From: Streptomyces sp. CG 926
GTDB taxonomy: Bacteria; Actinomycetota; Actinomycetes; Streptomycetales; Streptomycetaceae
Direction of reading: 5' to 3'
DNA: 64,000 nucleotides
NCBI RefSeq assembly: GCF_003148825.1
Contig: NZ_QGGZ01000022.1
Span: 1-64,000, forward strand
Shown: piece by piece, positions 34,801 to 42,249 of the stretch
Layout: the number at the start of each line of letters is the position of its first letter
Position numbering within the stretch: the first letter of the stretch is position 1
Notes under the pieces: model-generated
What the model was told of the DNA's origin: nothing
What the model saw: the letters and a program-made list of their open reading frames with translations, nothing else
Databases searched by the model: none
Made by a program: the position numbers and the translations under genes

Positions 34801-35154
34801 GACGGCATCAAGGTCGGCTCGGCCGCCGACGGCGACTCCGAGGAAGCCGTGAGCCTGGTCAACCCGGCCGCGGGCACCTACACCGTCAAGGTGATCGGCT
34901 ACGCGATCCCGTCCGGCACCACCACGTACGACTACCGCGACGTGTTCTTCTCGGCCGCCCTGGGCTCCGTCCAGGTCGACGAGGCCGCCACGGTGAACCT
35001 CGCCACCGGCGCCACCGCGCAGGTCTCGGCGAACGTCCTGGTCACCAGCCCGGCCCCCGAGGGCCGGCAGTTCTTCGGCCAGGTCCAGCTGCTCAACGCC
35101 CGCGGCACCGCCGCCGGCACCGGCAGCGTCCAGATCGAGAAGGTCCTCCCGTAG
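31831..35154 (+). CDS. large secreted S8 (subtilisin-like) serine peptidase
   Basis: Product of 1107 residues. The signal peptide has a basic RRVAR and a hydrophobic core ending near PVLA-AT at about residue 41. A propeptide-like region follows. Catalytic triad: Asp210 in IMDSGIDLGHP, His395 in SEHGTHVAG, Ser588 in QGTSMASPQAAG; the oxyanion Asn is in ISAGNSGPG. The Asp-His distance of 185 residues holds an insertion with two acidic loops (DVNRDGDTTDRF and DTDQDGDFTNNE) that look like calcium sites. The C-terminal 450 residues are beta-rich, with two likely PPC-type domains. The ATG at 31831 is preferred, as AGGG abuts the ATG at 31825. Probably a secreted protease of the growing or sporulating colony. 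Confidence 0.94.
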   Translation: MTLESPSSISGARRVARVAAAAGLVAALAATGAGPVLAATGADTPGTSPAVKSAEQKLGSADAELLQQAKAKGDANVTVMVATAPGQTKQVADQLGSVQGASVGQTYDNLGYVRATLPTGKADAALKAAAKLSSVHGIDLRHEIQLPDPRPEADRSTGAVKKTAAETYAAPDKNTPAKNPYNPSFETGAVDFVKDNPQADGRGVTIGIMDSGIDLGHPALQKTTTGERKIVDWVTATDPITDNDATWRPQITPVTSSGGSFTAGGQSWKAPEGSFQWSRFTESITATGDMAGDVNRDGDTTDRFGLLYDAAAGTVRVDTDQDGDFTNNEPMKPYKDGYQIGYFGTDNPATDVAERIPFVIEIRKDVPMDPLGGDWVGKKADFVNVGIIESEHGTHVAGITAANSLFGGKMNGEAPGAKLVSSRACSWSGGCTNIALTEGMIDLVVNRGVDIVNMSIGGLPALNDGNNARSELYRNLIDTYGVQLVISAGNSGPGVNTIGDPALADKVISVGASVSKETWAANYGSGVSAKYNMFPFSSRGPREDGGFTPTISAPGAAINTIQTWLPGAPVKEAGYTLPAGYGMLQGTSMASPQAAGASALLISAAKQHNIKLTPASLRVALTTAAKKIDNVPAHAQGSGLIDIPGAWESVQRDAKANEFTVKAPVDTAIDQFLKTPGFGTGLYDREGGLKVGQKKVYDVVVTRTTGVKYGTRHDLSWRNNDGTFKVIGGYDYVTLPLNKPVTIKVEANAKSAGVHSGILQLDDETTEGIDKQILTTVVASAPLAAPSFALSQSSSVQRNSHKSYFVTVPAGAKSLEVALGGLAAGSQTRFIAIHPYGTPVDPTATTNCYPNYDNPANTCRPDVRSYPEPTPGVWEIEVEARRTSPVLDNPFKLDVSVLGAAFDPAVKVLPEVKQGTPAPVQWSVKNAGAAISGGKLVGGPLGSAKVAKPTITPGETHSTEIVVPAGTSRLDVAIGKVSDTAADLDLEVYKDGIKVGSAADGDSEEAVSLVNPAAGTYTVKVIGYAIPSGTTTYDYRDVFFSAALGSVQVDEAATVNLATGATAQVSANVLVTSPAPEGRQFFGQVQLLNARGTAAGTGSVQIEKVLP

Positions 35155-35173
35155 GACCCTGCGGCCGGACGAA

Positions 35174-35213
35174 CCCGAGGGGGCGGTGCTCTGACGAGCA
35201 CCGCCCCCTCGGG
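35174..35213 (+). terminator. terminator after the subtilase gene
   Basis: A perfect 17-bp stem (35174-35190 with 35197-35213) and loop CTGACG, 20 bp after the stop codon. Confidence 0.88.
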
Positions 35214-35476
35214 CCGTTCGGGGTCCCGCGGAACGGTGGTCCGCCCTCCGGTCGGTCACGTCCGGAAAGCGGACGCGACGGACCGGCCGCCGACCGGCTC
35301 CGACCAGGCAAAACGGGTGCTCGGAGGCCCTGCGACGCGCCCGCCACGAACGCGCCACAGAGGTTCACATCCGAGACACCGTCCGTACCTCGGACAATGG
35401 ATTGGACAAGGCTCGTGGGGTCGAACGCATGATGGCTACACGCGCGCCCGCGTCGTACGTACCAAAAGGAGTCACC
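35214..35476. other. long intergenic region upstream of asd
   Basis: No convincing gene is present on either strand. After the subtilase terminator it holds one GTCCG-GAAAG-CGGAC palindrome at 35260-35274 and must contain the asd promoter, which I cannot place with certainty. Confidence 0.6.
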
Positions 35477-36505
35477 GTGAGGGTCGGAATCGTCGGAGCC
35501 ACCGGACAGGTCGGCGGAGTCATGCGCGGCATCCTCGCCGAGCGGAAGTTCCCGGTGGACGAGCTGCGGCTGTTCGCGTCGGCCCGTTCCGCGGGCTCCA
35601 CCCTCACGTGGGAGGGCCAGGAGATCACCATCGAGGACGCCTCCACGGCCGACTACGCGGGCCTGGACATCGTGCTCTTCTCCGCCGGCGGCGCCACCTC
35701 GCGCGCCCTGGCCGAGAAGGTCGCCTCCCAGGGCGCCGTCGTGATCGACAACTCCTCCGCCTGGCGCAGCCACCCCGAGGTCCCCCTCGTGGTCTCCGAG
35801 GTCAACCCGCACGCGATCAAGAACCGCCCCAAGGGCATCATCGCGAACCCGAACTGCACCACCATGGCCGCGATGCCGGTACTGCGCCCGCTGCACGACG
35901 AGGCCGGCCTGACCGCGCTGATCGCCACCACCTACCAGGCCGTCTCCGGCTCGGGCCTCGCCGGTGTGGCCGAGCTCAAGGGCCAGGCGTGCGCGGTGGC
36001 CGAGGCCGCGGACCAGCTGACCTTCGACGGCGACGCGGTGGAGTTCCCCGAGCCGGCGGTCTACAAGCGCCCGATCGCCTACAACGTGGTCCCGCTCGCC
36101 GGCAACCTGGTCGACGACGGCTCCTTCGAGACCGACGAGGAGCAGAAGCTCCGCAACGAGTCCCGCAAGATCCTGGAGATCCCGGGGCTCAAGGTCTCCG
36201 GCACCTGCGTGCGCGTCCCGGTCTTCTCCGGCCACTCCCTGCAGGTCAACGCCCGCTTCGCGAACCCGATCAGCGTCGAGCGCGCCTACGAGCTGCTGGC
36301 GGACGCCCCGGGCGTCGAGCTCTCGGAGATCCCGACCCCCCTGCAGGCGGCGGGCAAGGACGCCTCGTACGTGGGCCGCATCCGCTCCGACGAGACGGTG
36401 GAGAACGGCCTCGCGCTGTTCCTGTCCAACGACAACCTCCGCAAGGGCGCGGCGCTGAACGCGGTGCAGATCGCCGAGCTCGTGGCCGAGGAGCTGCGCG
36501 GCTGA
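35477..36505 (+). CDS. asd: aspartate-semialdehyde dehydrogenase
   Basis: Reduces aspartyl phosphate to aspartate semialdehyde with NADPH on the path to Lys, Thr, Met and diaminopimelate; 342 residues. The nucleotide-binding VGIVGATGQVGGVM is at the N-terminus. The catalytic Cys is in NPNCTTMAAMP, and the active-site His in VFSGHSLQVN. The GTG at 35477 follows AAAAGGAG by five bases; upstream in-frame starts lack a ribosome site. Aspartokinase (lysC/ask), which precedes asd in many actinobacteria, is not adjacent here. A textbook terminator follows. Confidence 0.96.
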   Translation: MRVGIVGATGQVGGVMRGILAERKFPVDELRLFASARSAGSTLTWEGQEITIEDASTADYAGLDIVLFSAGGATSRALAEKVASQGAVVIDNSSAWRSHPEVPLVVSEVNPHAIKNRPKGIIANPNCTTMAAMPVLRPLHDEAGLTALIATTYQAVSGSGLAGVAELKGQACAVAEAADQLTFDGDAVEFPEPAVYKRPIAYNVVPLAGNLVDDGSFETDEEQKLRNESRKILEIPGLKVSGTCVRVPVFSGHSLQVNARFANPISVERAYELLADAPGVELSEIPTPLQAAGKDASYVGRIRSDETVENGLALFLSNDNLRKGAALNAVQIAELVAEELRG

Positions 36506-36519
36506 TCCCGCTCACCCGA

Positions 36520-36562
36520 CGCGAGGGCGGCACCGTCACGGTGCCGTCCTCGCGCGTTTTTT
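36520..36562 (+). terminator. intrinsic terminator after asd, with T6 tract
   Basis: A 16-bp stem (36520-36535 with 36539-36554, one G-T pair) is followed by six T residues (36557-36562). The T-run is unusual among the terminators in this window. Confidence 0.92.
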
Positions 36563-36644
36563 CGCCCGTGGATTACTCCGAGGCGGTGAGGTTGTCCGGA
36601 TGGCAGGATGGCCGGGCAACGTCACCATCGAAGGAGATGAACGC

Positions 36645-39230
36645 GTGCCTGGCACGAATCTCACCCGTGAAGAGGCTCAGCAGCGGGCAAAGCTGCTGAC
36701 CGTCGACTCCTACGAGATCGAACTCGATCTCAGCGGCGCGCAGGAGGGTGGCACCTACCCGTCCGTGACCACCGTGCGCTTCCAGTCGACCGAGGCCGGG
36801 GGTGAGACTTTCATCGACCTGGTCGCTCCGGCCGTGCACGAGGTCGTCCTCAACGGCAGGTCGCTGGACGTCGCCGCCGTCTTCCACGACTCCCGGATCG
36901 CGCTGAACGACCTGGCGGCCGGTGCCAACGAGCTCCGGGTCGTCGCGGACTGCGCCTACACGAACACCGGTGAGGGCCTCCACCGCTTCGTCGACCCGGT
37001 CGACCAGCAGGCTTATCTCTACACCCAGTTCGAGGTACCGGACGCGCGGCGGGTCTTCGCCAGCTTCGAGCAGCCCGACCTGAAGGCCACGTTCCAGTTC
37101 ACCGTGACGGCCCCCGAGGGCTGGACGGTCATCTCGAACTCCCCGACCCCCGAGGCCGCGGACGTCAAGGACAACGTCTGGCGCTTCGAGCCCACCCCGC
37201 GCATCTCCTCGTACATCACCGCGCTGATCGTCGGTCCGTACCACGCGGTGCACAGCTCCTACGAGGGCCCGGACGGCCAGTCCGTACCGCTCGGCATCTA
37301 CTGCCGTCCCTCGCTCGCCGAGTTCCTCGACGCGGACGCGATCTTCGACGTCACCCGGCAGGGCTTCGACTGGTTCCAGGAGAAGTTCGCCTACGCGTAC
37401 CCCTTCGCCAAGTACGACCAGCTCTTCGTCCCGGAGTTCAACGCGGGCGCCATGGAGAACGCGGGCGCGGTCACCATCCGCGACCAGTACGTCTTCCGCT
37501 CGAAGGTGACGGACGCGGCGTACGAGGTGCGCGCGGAGACGATCCTCCACGAGCTGGCGCACATGTGGTTCGGCGACCTGGTCACCATGGAGTGGTGGAA
37601 CGACCTGTGGCTGAACGAGTCCTTCGCGACCTACACCTCGATCGCCTGCCAGGCCTACGCCGAGGGTTCGAAGTGGCCGCACGCGTGGACCACCTTCGCC
37701 AACTCCATGAAGACCTGGGCGTACCGGCAGGACCAGCTGCCCTCCACGCACCCGATCATGGCCGACATCCGTGACCTCGACGACGTCATGGTCAACTTCG
37801 ACGGCATCACGTACGCCAAGGGCGCCTCGGTGCTCAAGCAGCTCGTCGCCTACGTCGGCACGGACGCCTTCTTCAAGGGCGTGCAGGCGTACTTCAAGGC
37901 GCACGCCTTCGGGAACACGCGCCTGTCCGACCTGCTGGGCGCTCTGGAGGAGACCTCGGGCCGCGACCTGGCCGCCTGGTCGAAGGCGTGGCTGGAGACG
38001 GCCGGCATCAACATCCTGCGCCCGGAGGTCACCACCGACGAGAACGGTGTGATCACCGCCTTCGGCATCCGCCAGGAGGCGCCCGCGCTGCCCGCCGGCG
38101 CCAAGGGCGAGTCCACCCTGCGCCCGCACCGCATCGCGGTCGGCCTGTACGAGCTCCAGGACGGCGCCCTCGTGCGCACCGACCGGATCGAGCTGGACAT
38201 CGACGGCGCGCTCACCACGGTGCCGGAGCTGGTCGGCCGCACCCGTCCGGCGGTCTTCCTGCTGAACGACGACGACCTGTCGTACGCGAAGGTCCGCCTG
38301 GACGAGGAGTCCCTGGCCACCGTCACCGCGCACATCGGCGACTTCACCGAGTCCCTGCCGCGCGCCCTGTGCTGGGCCTCGGCCTGGGACATGACCCGCG
38401 ACGGCGAGCTCGCCACCCGCGACTACCTCGCGCTGGTCCTCTCGGGCATCGGCAAGGAGTCCGACATCGGCGTGGTCCAGTCGCTGCACCGCCAGGTGAA
38501 GCTGGCCATCGACCTGTACGCCGCCCCGGCGTGGCGGGAGGAGGGCCTGGCGGCCTGGACCGAGGCCACGCTGGAGCACCTGCGCGGCGCCGAGCCGGCG
38601 GGCGACCACCAGCTGGCGTGGGCGCGGGCCTTCGCGGCCACGGCCCGCACCGAGGGTCAGCTGACCTACCTGTCGGCGCTGCTGGACGGCGCGGCCGAGA
38701 TCGAGGGCCTGGCCGTCGACACCGAGCTGCGCTGGACCTTCCTGGAGCGGCTCGTCGCGACGGGTGTCGCCGGGGAGCCGGCCATCGCGGCGGAGCTGCA
38801 GCGGGACGCCACGGCGGCCGGCGAGCGCCACGCGGCGACCGCCCGGGCGGCGCGCCCGACGGCGGAGGCCAAGGCCGAGGCGTGGGCCTCGGTGGTGGAG
38901 TCCGGCGACCTGCCGAACGCGGTCCAGGAGGCGGTGATCGGCGGCTTCGTCCAGACCGACCAGCGCGAGCTGCTGGCCCCGTACACCGAGAAGTTCTTCT
39001 CGGCGGTCAAGGACGTCTGGGAGAACCGCAGCCACGAGATCGCCCAGCAGATCGCGGTGGGTCTCTACCCGGCGCTGCAGGTCTCGCAGGCGACGCTGGA
39101 CGCGACGGACGCGTGGCTGGCCTCGGCCGAGCCGAACGCGGCCCTGCGCCGGCTGATCTCGGAGTCCCGTGCGGGCGTCGAGCGCGCGCTGAAGGCCCAG
39201 GCCGCGGACGCCGCTGCCGCTCAGGTCTGA
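36645..39230 (+). CDS. pepN: aminopeptidase N, M1 family (copy 2)
   Basis: Zinc aminopeptidase of 861 residues, paralogous to the gene at 25800. GAMEN is at 268-272; HELAH at 302-306 with Glu325 in WLNES. Conserved stretches such as HMWFGDLVTM and ITYAKGASVLKQLVAYVG are shared by both copies. The GTG at 36645 has AAGGAG eight bases upstream. It follows asd by 139 bp, after a terminator, so it has its own promoter. The asd-proximal location matches the usual pepN locus of Streptomyces. It is followed after 15 bp by copy 2 of the palindromic repeat. Confidence 0.96.
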   Translation: MPGTNLTREEAQQRAKLLTVDSYEIELDLSGAQEGGTYPSVTTVRFQSTEAGGETFIDLVAPAVHEVVLNGRSLDVAAVFHDSRIALNDLAAGANELRVVADCAYTNTGEGLHRFVDPVDQQAYLYTQFEVPDARRVFASFEQPDLKATFQFTVTAPEGWTVISNSPTPEAADVKDNVWRFEPTPRISSYITALIVGPYHAVHSSYEGPDGQSVPLGIYCRPSLAEFLDADAIFDVTRQGFDWFQEKFAYAYPFAKYDQLFVPEFNAGAMENAGAVTIRDQYVFRSKVTDAAYEVRAETILHELAHMWFGDLVTMEWWNDLWLNESFATYTSIACQAYAEGSKWPHAWTTFANSMKTWAYRQDQLPSTHPIMADIRDLDDVMVNFDGITYAKGASVLKQLVAYVGTDAFFKGVQAYFKAHAFGNTRLSDLLGALEETSGRDLAAWSKAWLETAGINILRPEVTTDENGVITAFGIRQEAPALPAGAKGESTLRPHRIAVGLYELQDGALVRTDRIELDIDGALTTVPELVGRTRPAVFLLNDDDLSYAKVRLDEESLATVTAHIGDFTESLPRALCWASAWDMTRDGELATRDYLALVLSGIGKESDIGVVQSLHRQVKLAIDLYAAPAWREEGLAAWTEATLEHLRGAEPAGDHQLAWARAFAATARTEGQLTYLSALLDGAAEIEGLAVDTELRWTFLERLVATGVAGEPAIAAELQRDATAAGERHAATARAARPTAEAKAEAWASVVESGDLPNAVQEAVIGGFVQTDQRELLAPYTEKFFSAVKDVWENRSHEIAQQIAVGLYPALQVSQATLDATDAWLASAEPNAALRRLISESRAGVERALKAQAADAAAAQV

Positions 39231-39245
39231 CGGCTCGCACCGTAG

Positions 39246-39340
39246 CCGGGGCTCCGCCCCGGACCCCGCGCCTCAAACGCCGGCGAGGCTGGTTTTTCAG
39301 CCCGTCCGGCGTTTGAGGACCGGGTCCGGGCGGAGCCCGG
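39246..39340. repeat. palindromic intergenic repeat, copy 2 (after pepN copy 2)
   Basis: Core arms CCTCAAACGCCGG (39271-39283) and complement (39306-39318), outer arms CCGGGGCTCCGCCCC-GGACCC and GGGTCCGGGCGGAGCCCGG. The whole 95-bp segment can fold into one long imperfect hairpin. It lies between convergent genes (pepN and a LysR gene) and probably terminates both. Most of its bases match copy 1. Confidence 0.88.
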
Positions 39341-39346
39341 CCACCC

Positions 39347-40249
39347 CTACCGCCGGGCCGAGGCCACTTCGCGCAGGGCCGCCAGGACGTGGGACAGGGC
39401 AGGCGCGGACTCGGCGCCTCGGCGGACCGCCGCGATCACGTGGCGGGTCGGGCGGTCGTGGGTGAGGACCCGGACCGTCCCCCCGGAGGCACGGCTCGAC
39501 ACCATCCTGGGGACCAGGGCCACCCCCATCCCCGCCTCGACCATGGCCAGGATCGCGGTCCAGCCGGACGCCGAGTGCGCCTGTTCCGGGACGAAGCCCG
39601 CCGCCTCGCACGCGGACCGGGCGATCTCCGACCAGGGGCCGCTGCCCCCGTAGATCCACGGGTCGCCGGACAGGTCCGCCAGCCGCAGATCGGCCGCGGC
39701 CGCCAGCGGATGGCCCGGCGGGAGCGCCACGTCCAGCGGGTCCTCCAGGAGCGCCACCCGGGTGAACCGGGGATCGCGCGCGGTCGGCGCGTGGGCGGTG
39801 AGGGACAGCGCCAGGTCCACACCCCCGGCCGACAGCAGCTCGTAGGCCTCGGCCGCCTCCGTCTCCCGGACCCGGACCTCCACTCCTGGGTGGGTCCGCC
39901 GCAGCGCGGCCACCGCCGGCACCACGAGCGCCGGTACCGCGGTGGAGAAGGCGCCCACCCGTACCTCGCCCGTGTCACCCGCGAGGTAGCCGGCCAGTTC
40001 CGCGTCGGCCCGCTCCAGCTGCGCGAACACCGCCTCCGTGTGCCGTAGGACGAGGTGGGCCGCGTCCGTGAGCCGCACCCGGCGGCCCTCGGCCTCCAGC
40101 AGCACCACGCCGAGCTGCCGGGCCAGGTTCGTCAGTTGCTGCGAAACGGCCGAGGGCGTCATGTGGAGCGCCTCGGCCGCCCGGGTCACGGTCCCCTGTT
40201 CGGCGAGGGCCCGCAGGATCCGCAGCTTCTTGATGTCCCACTCGGTCAT
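39347..40249 (-). CDS. LysR-type transcriptional regulator
   Basis: Product of 300 residues. The N-terminal winged helix-turn-helix is LRILRALAEQGTVTRAAEALHMTPSAVSQQL, followed by the linker helix and a periplasmic-binding-protein-like effector domain (VPALVVPAVAALRRTHPGVEV, DVALPPGHPLA). ATG at 40249; a longer reading was rejected. It lies 10 bp after an EamA transporter gene on the same strand and is probably cotranscribed with it, so it may control that exporter. It is convergent with pepN copy 2. Confidence 0.9.
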   Translation of the reverse strand: MTEWDIKKLRILRALAEQGTVTRAAEALHMTPSAVSQQLTNLARQLGVVLLEAEGRRVRLTDAAHLVLRHTEAVFAQLERADAELAGYLAGDTGEVRVGAFSTAVPALVVPAVAALRRTHPGVEVRVRETEAAEAYELLSAGGVDLALSLTAHAPTARDPRFTRVALLEDPLDVALPPGHPLAAAADLRLADLSGDPWIYGGSGPWSEIARSACEAAGFVPEQAHSASGWTAILAMVEAGMGVALVPRMVSSRASGGTVRVLTHDRPTRHVIAAVRRGAESAPALSHVLAALREVASARR

Positions 40250-40259
40250 GGGCCCGAAC

Positions 40260-41189
40260 CTACCGCCGGGCACTCCCCAGCCCGACTCCGCCGAGGATGA
40301 GCGCCATGCAGAGCAGCTGCGCCGGTCCGGTCCGCTCGCCCAGGAGCAGGAAGCCGAGCCCGGCCACGCACACCGGCTGGAGGTAGTAGACGACTCCCGC
40401 GCGGGCGGCGCCGATCATCGAGACGGCCTTGTTCCAGGCGAAGAAGGCGACGGCCGAGGAGAACACCCCGACGTACAGCAGCGGTCCGACCGTCCCGGCG
40501 GTGACCTCGAAGCCGCCCTGGACGGAGAGGGAGACGGCATAGGCGGGGGCCAGCATCAGTGCGCCGAGCACGAAGGTGGTGATCAGGAAGGCCGGTCCGC
40601 CGAGTTCGGCGGGCTTGCGCTTGAGCAGGGCGCTGTACGTGGCGAAGGAAAGGGCGGCGGCGAACATCCACAGGTCTCCGGCGCCGAAGTCGAAGCCGAT
40701 CGAGCCGTCCCCGACGAGCAGCAGCACCCCGAGGGCGGCCAGCAGGATGCCGAAGGTCCGGCGTGCGCCGAGCCGTTCGCCACCGAAGCGGGCGTAGAGC
40801 GCCATGATGACGGGCGAGGCGGCCATGATCATGCCCATGTTGGAGGCGGAGGTGGTCAGTCCGGCCTGGTGCACGAGCGTGTTGTAGAGGGTGACGCCGA
40901 ACAGCGAGGCGAGGGCGATGAAGCCGAGGTGCCGCCGGATCAGGGCCCGCTGCTGCCAGGCCTGACGGGCGGCGAAGGGGGCGACCGCGAGCAGGGCGAT
41001 GATCCAGCGCCAGAAGACCGCCTGGACCGGTGGGACGGTCTCGGCCATGCCCCGGGTGGCGACGAAGCTGCCGGACCAGACGACCGTCGCGAGCAGGGCG
41101 AGGAGCACGCCGAACCCGGCGGCACCCTTCTTCTCCGTGCTGCCGGGCTTGGCTTGCGAGACGGTACGGACGCGGTCCATGACGGCCAC
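40260..41189 (-). CDS. EamA-family (DMT superfamily) transporter, copy 1
   Basis: A 309-residue ten-helix membrane protein with two EamA repeats (LATVVWSGSFVATRGMAETVPPV starts the first; FLITTFVLGALML the second). FLLLGERTGPAQLLCMALILGGV is the usual final-helix pattern. Likely exports an amino acid or other small metabolite. GTG at 41189 with GAGGAG 11 bases upstream; an ATG at 41180 is the alternative. It stands between a second EamA gene and a LysR gene. Confidence 0.88.
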   Translation of the reverse strand: MAVMDRVRTVSQAKPGSTEKKGAAGFGVLLALLATVVWSGSFVATRGMAETVPPVQAVFWRWIIALLAVAPFAARQAWQQRALIRRHLGFIALASLFGVTLYNTLVHQAGLTTSASNMGMIMAASPVIMALYARFGGERLGARRTFGILLAALGVLLLVGDGSIGFDFGAGDLWMFAAALSFATYSALLKRKPAELGGPAFLITTFVLGALMLAPAYAVSLSVQGGFEVTAGTVGPLLYVGVFSSAVAFFAWNKAVSMIGAARAGVVYYLQPVCVAGLGFLLLGERTGPAQLLCMALILGGVGLGSARR

Positions 41190-41230
41190 TGTGGGTCTGC
41201 TCCTCGGGGTGGGTCGGTGGGGTGTGGGGA

Positions 41231-42163
41231 CTACCGTCGCACCGTCCCATCCGTCAGGTCCATCGAAATGTTCTGATCATTCTTTTCAGTAGAACTGAAC
41301 GGTCGGACGGCGCGGGCGGCCACCAGCTGGCCGGCGACGGTGGCCCCGAAAGCGATCGCCATCCCGACGAGCTGCACGGGCGACAGCGCCTGACCGAGGG
41401 CGGCCCAGCCGATGACGGCGGCGGTGAGCGGGGAGAGCGGGCCGAGGAGGGTGACCGAGGTGGCGCTGAGGGTGCCGATGCCGCGGAACCAGAGCCAGTA
41501 CGCGATCCCGGTGTTGATCAGCATCATGTAGCCGTAGCCGAGGAAGGCCTTGCCGTCGAGCGCGGGCGGGGCGCCCTCGACGAGTGCGGCGACGGGGATG
41601 ATGAACAGTCCGCCCGCGGTGAGCTGCCAGCCGGTCATCGCCAGCGGGCCCACGCCCTCCGGGCGGCCCCAGCGCTTGGTCATCACGGTGCCGGCGCCCA
41701 TGGAGGCGGAGGAGATCACACCGGCGACGACGCCGACCGCGTCGAGCCGGGCCTCGGCGGTCAGGACCACCATGCTCACGCCGAACGCCCCGACGACGGC
41801 GGCCAGTACGGTGCGCAGGCTCGCCCGCTCCCCGAGGAGGAGCGCGGCCAGTCCTACGACGAACAGCGGGCCGGCGGCACCCAGTACGGCCGCGACACCG
41901 CCGGGGAGCCGGTAGGCGGAGAGGAACAGCAGCGGGAAGAAGGCGCCGATGTTGAGGATGCCGAGGACGGCGGACTTCCACCACCACTGCCCCTTGGGCA
42001 GGGTGCGGGCCAGGGCGGTCAGTAACAGTCCGGCGGGCAGGGCCCGCATGACCCCGGTGAACAGCGGCCGGTCGGGCGGCAGCAGTTCGGTGGCGACGGC
42101 GTAGGTGGAACCCCAGGAGATGGGGGCGAGTGCGGTCAGGACGACGGTGGCCGAGCGCTTCAT
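41231..42163 (-). CDS. EamA-family (DMT superfamily) transporter, copy 2
   Basis: A 310-residue ten-helix membrane protein: ALAPISWGSTYAVATELLPPDRP begins repeat one, TGWQLTAGGLFIIP repeat two, then LLGPLSPLTAAVIGWAALGQALSPVQLVGMAIAF. The WGSTY motif is typical of RhtA/YedA-like carriers. ATG at 42163 with CAGGAG eight bases upstream. It ends 41 bp before the next EamA gene and starts 86 bp after the MFS gene, so all may share a transcript. The two EamA proteins are only distantly similar, so this is unlikely to be a recent duplication. Confidence 0.9.
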   Translation of the reverse strand: MKRSATVVLTALAPISWGSTYAVATELLPPDRPLFTGVMRALPAGLLLTALARTLPKGQWWWKSAVLGILNIGAFFPLLFLSAYRLPGGVAAVLGAAGPLFVVGLAALLLGERASLRTVLAAVVGAFGVSMVVLTAEARLDAVGVVAGVISSASMGAGTVMTKRWGRPEGVGPLAMTGWQLTAGGLFIIPVAALVEGAPPALDGKAFLGYGYMMLINTGIAYWLWFRGIGTLSATSVTLLGPLSPLTAAVIGWAALGQALSPVQLVGMAIAFGATVAGQLVAARAVRPFSSTEKNDQNISMDLTDGTVRR

Positions 42164-42249
42164 GGCGGGGGCTCCTGGATCGGACGAGGGAAGACGAGTG
42201 AGGACGAGGGAAGGCAAGGGGAGGGCCGGGGCCGGGGCCGGGGCCGGGC

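Noticed and set aside
31816..35358. Open frame of about 1180 codons on the - strand opposite the subtilase gene
   Set aside because: Low-complexity Arg/Gly/Val translation without domains; the + strand subtilase has a full catalytic triad.
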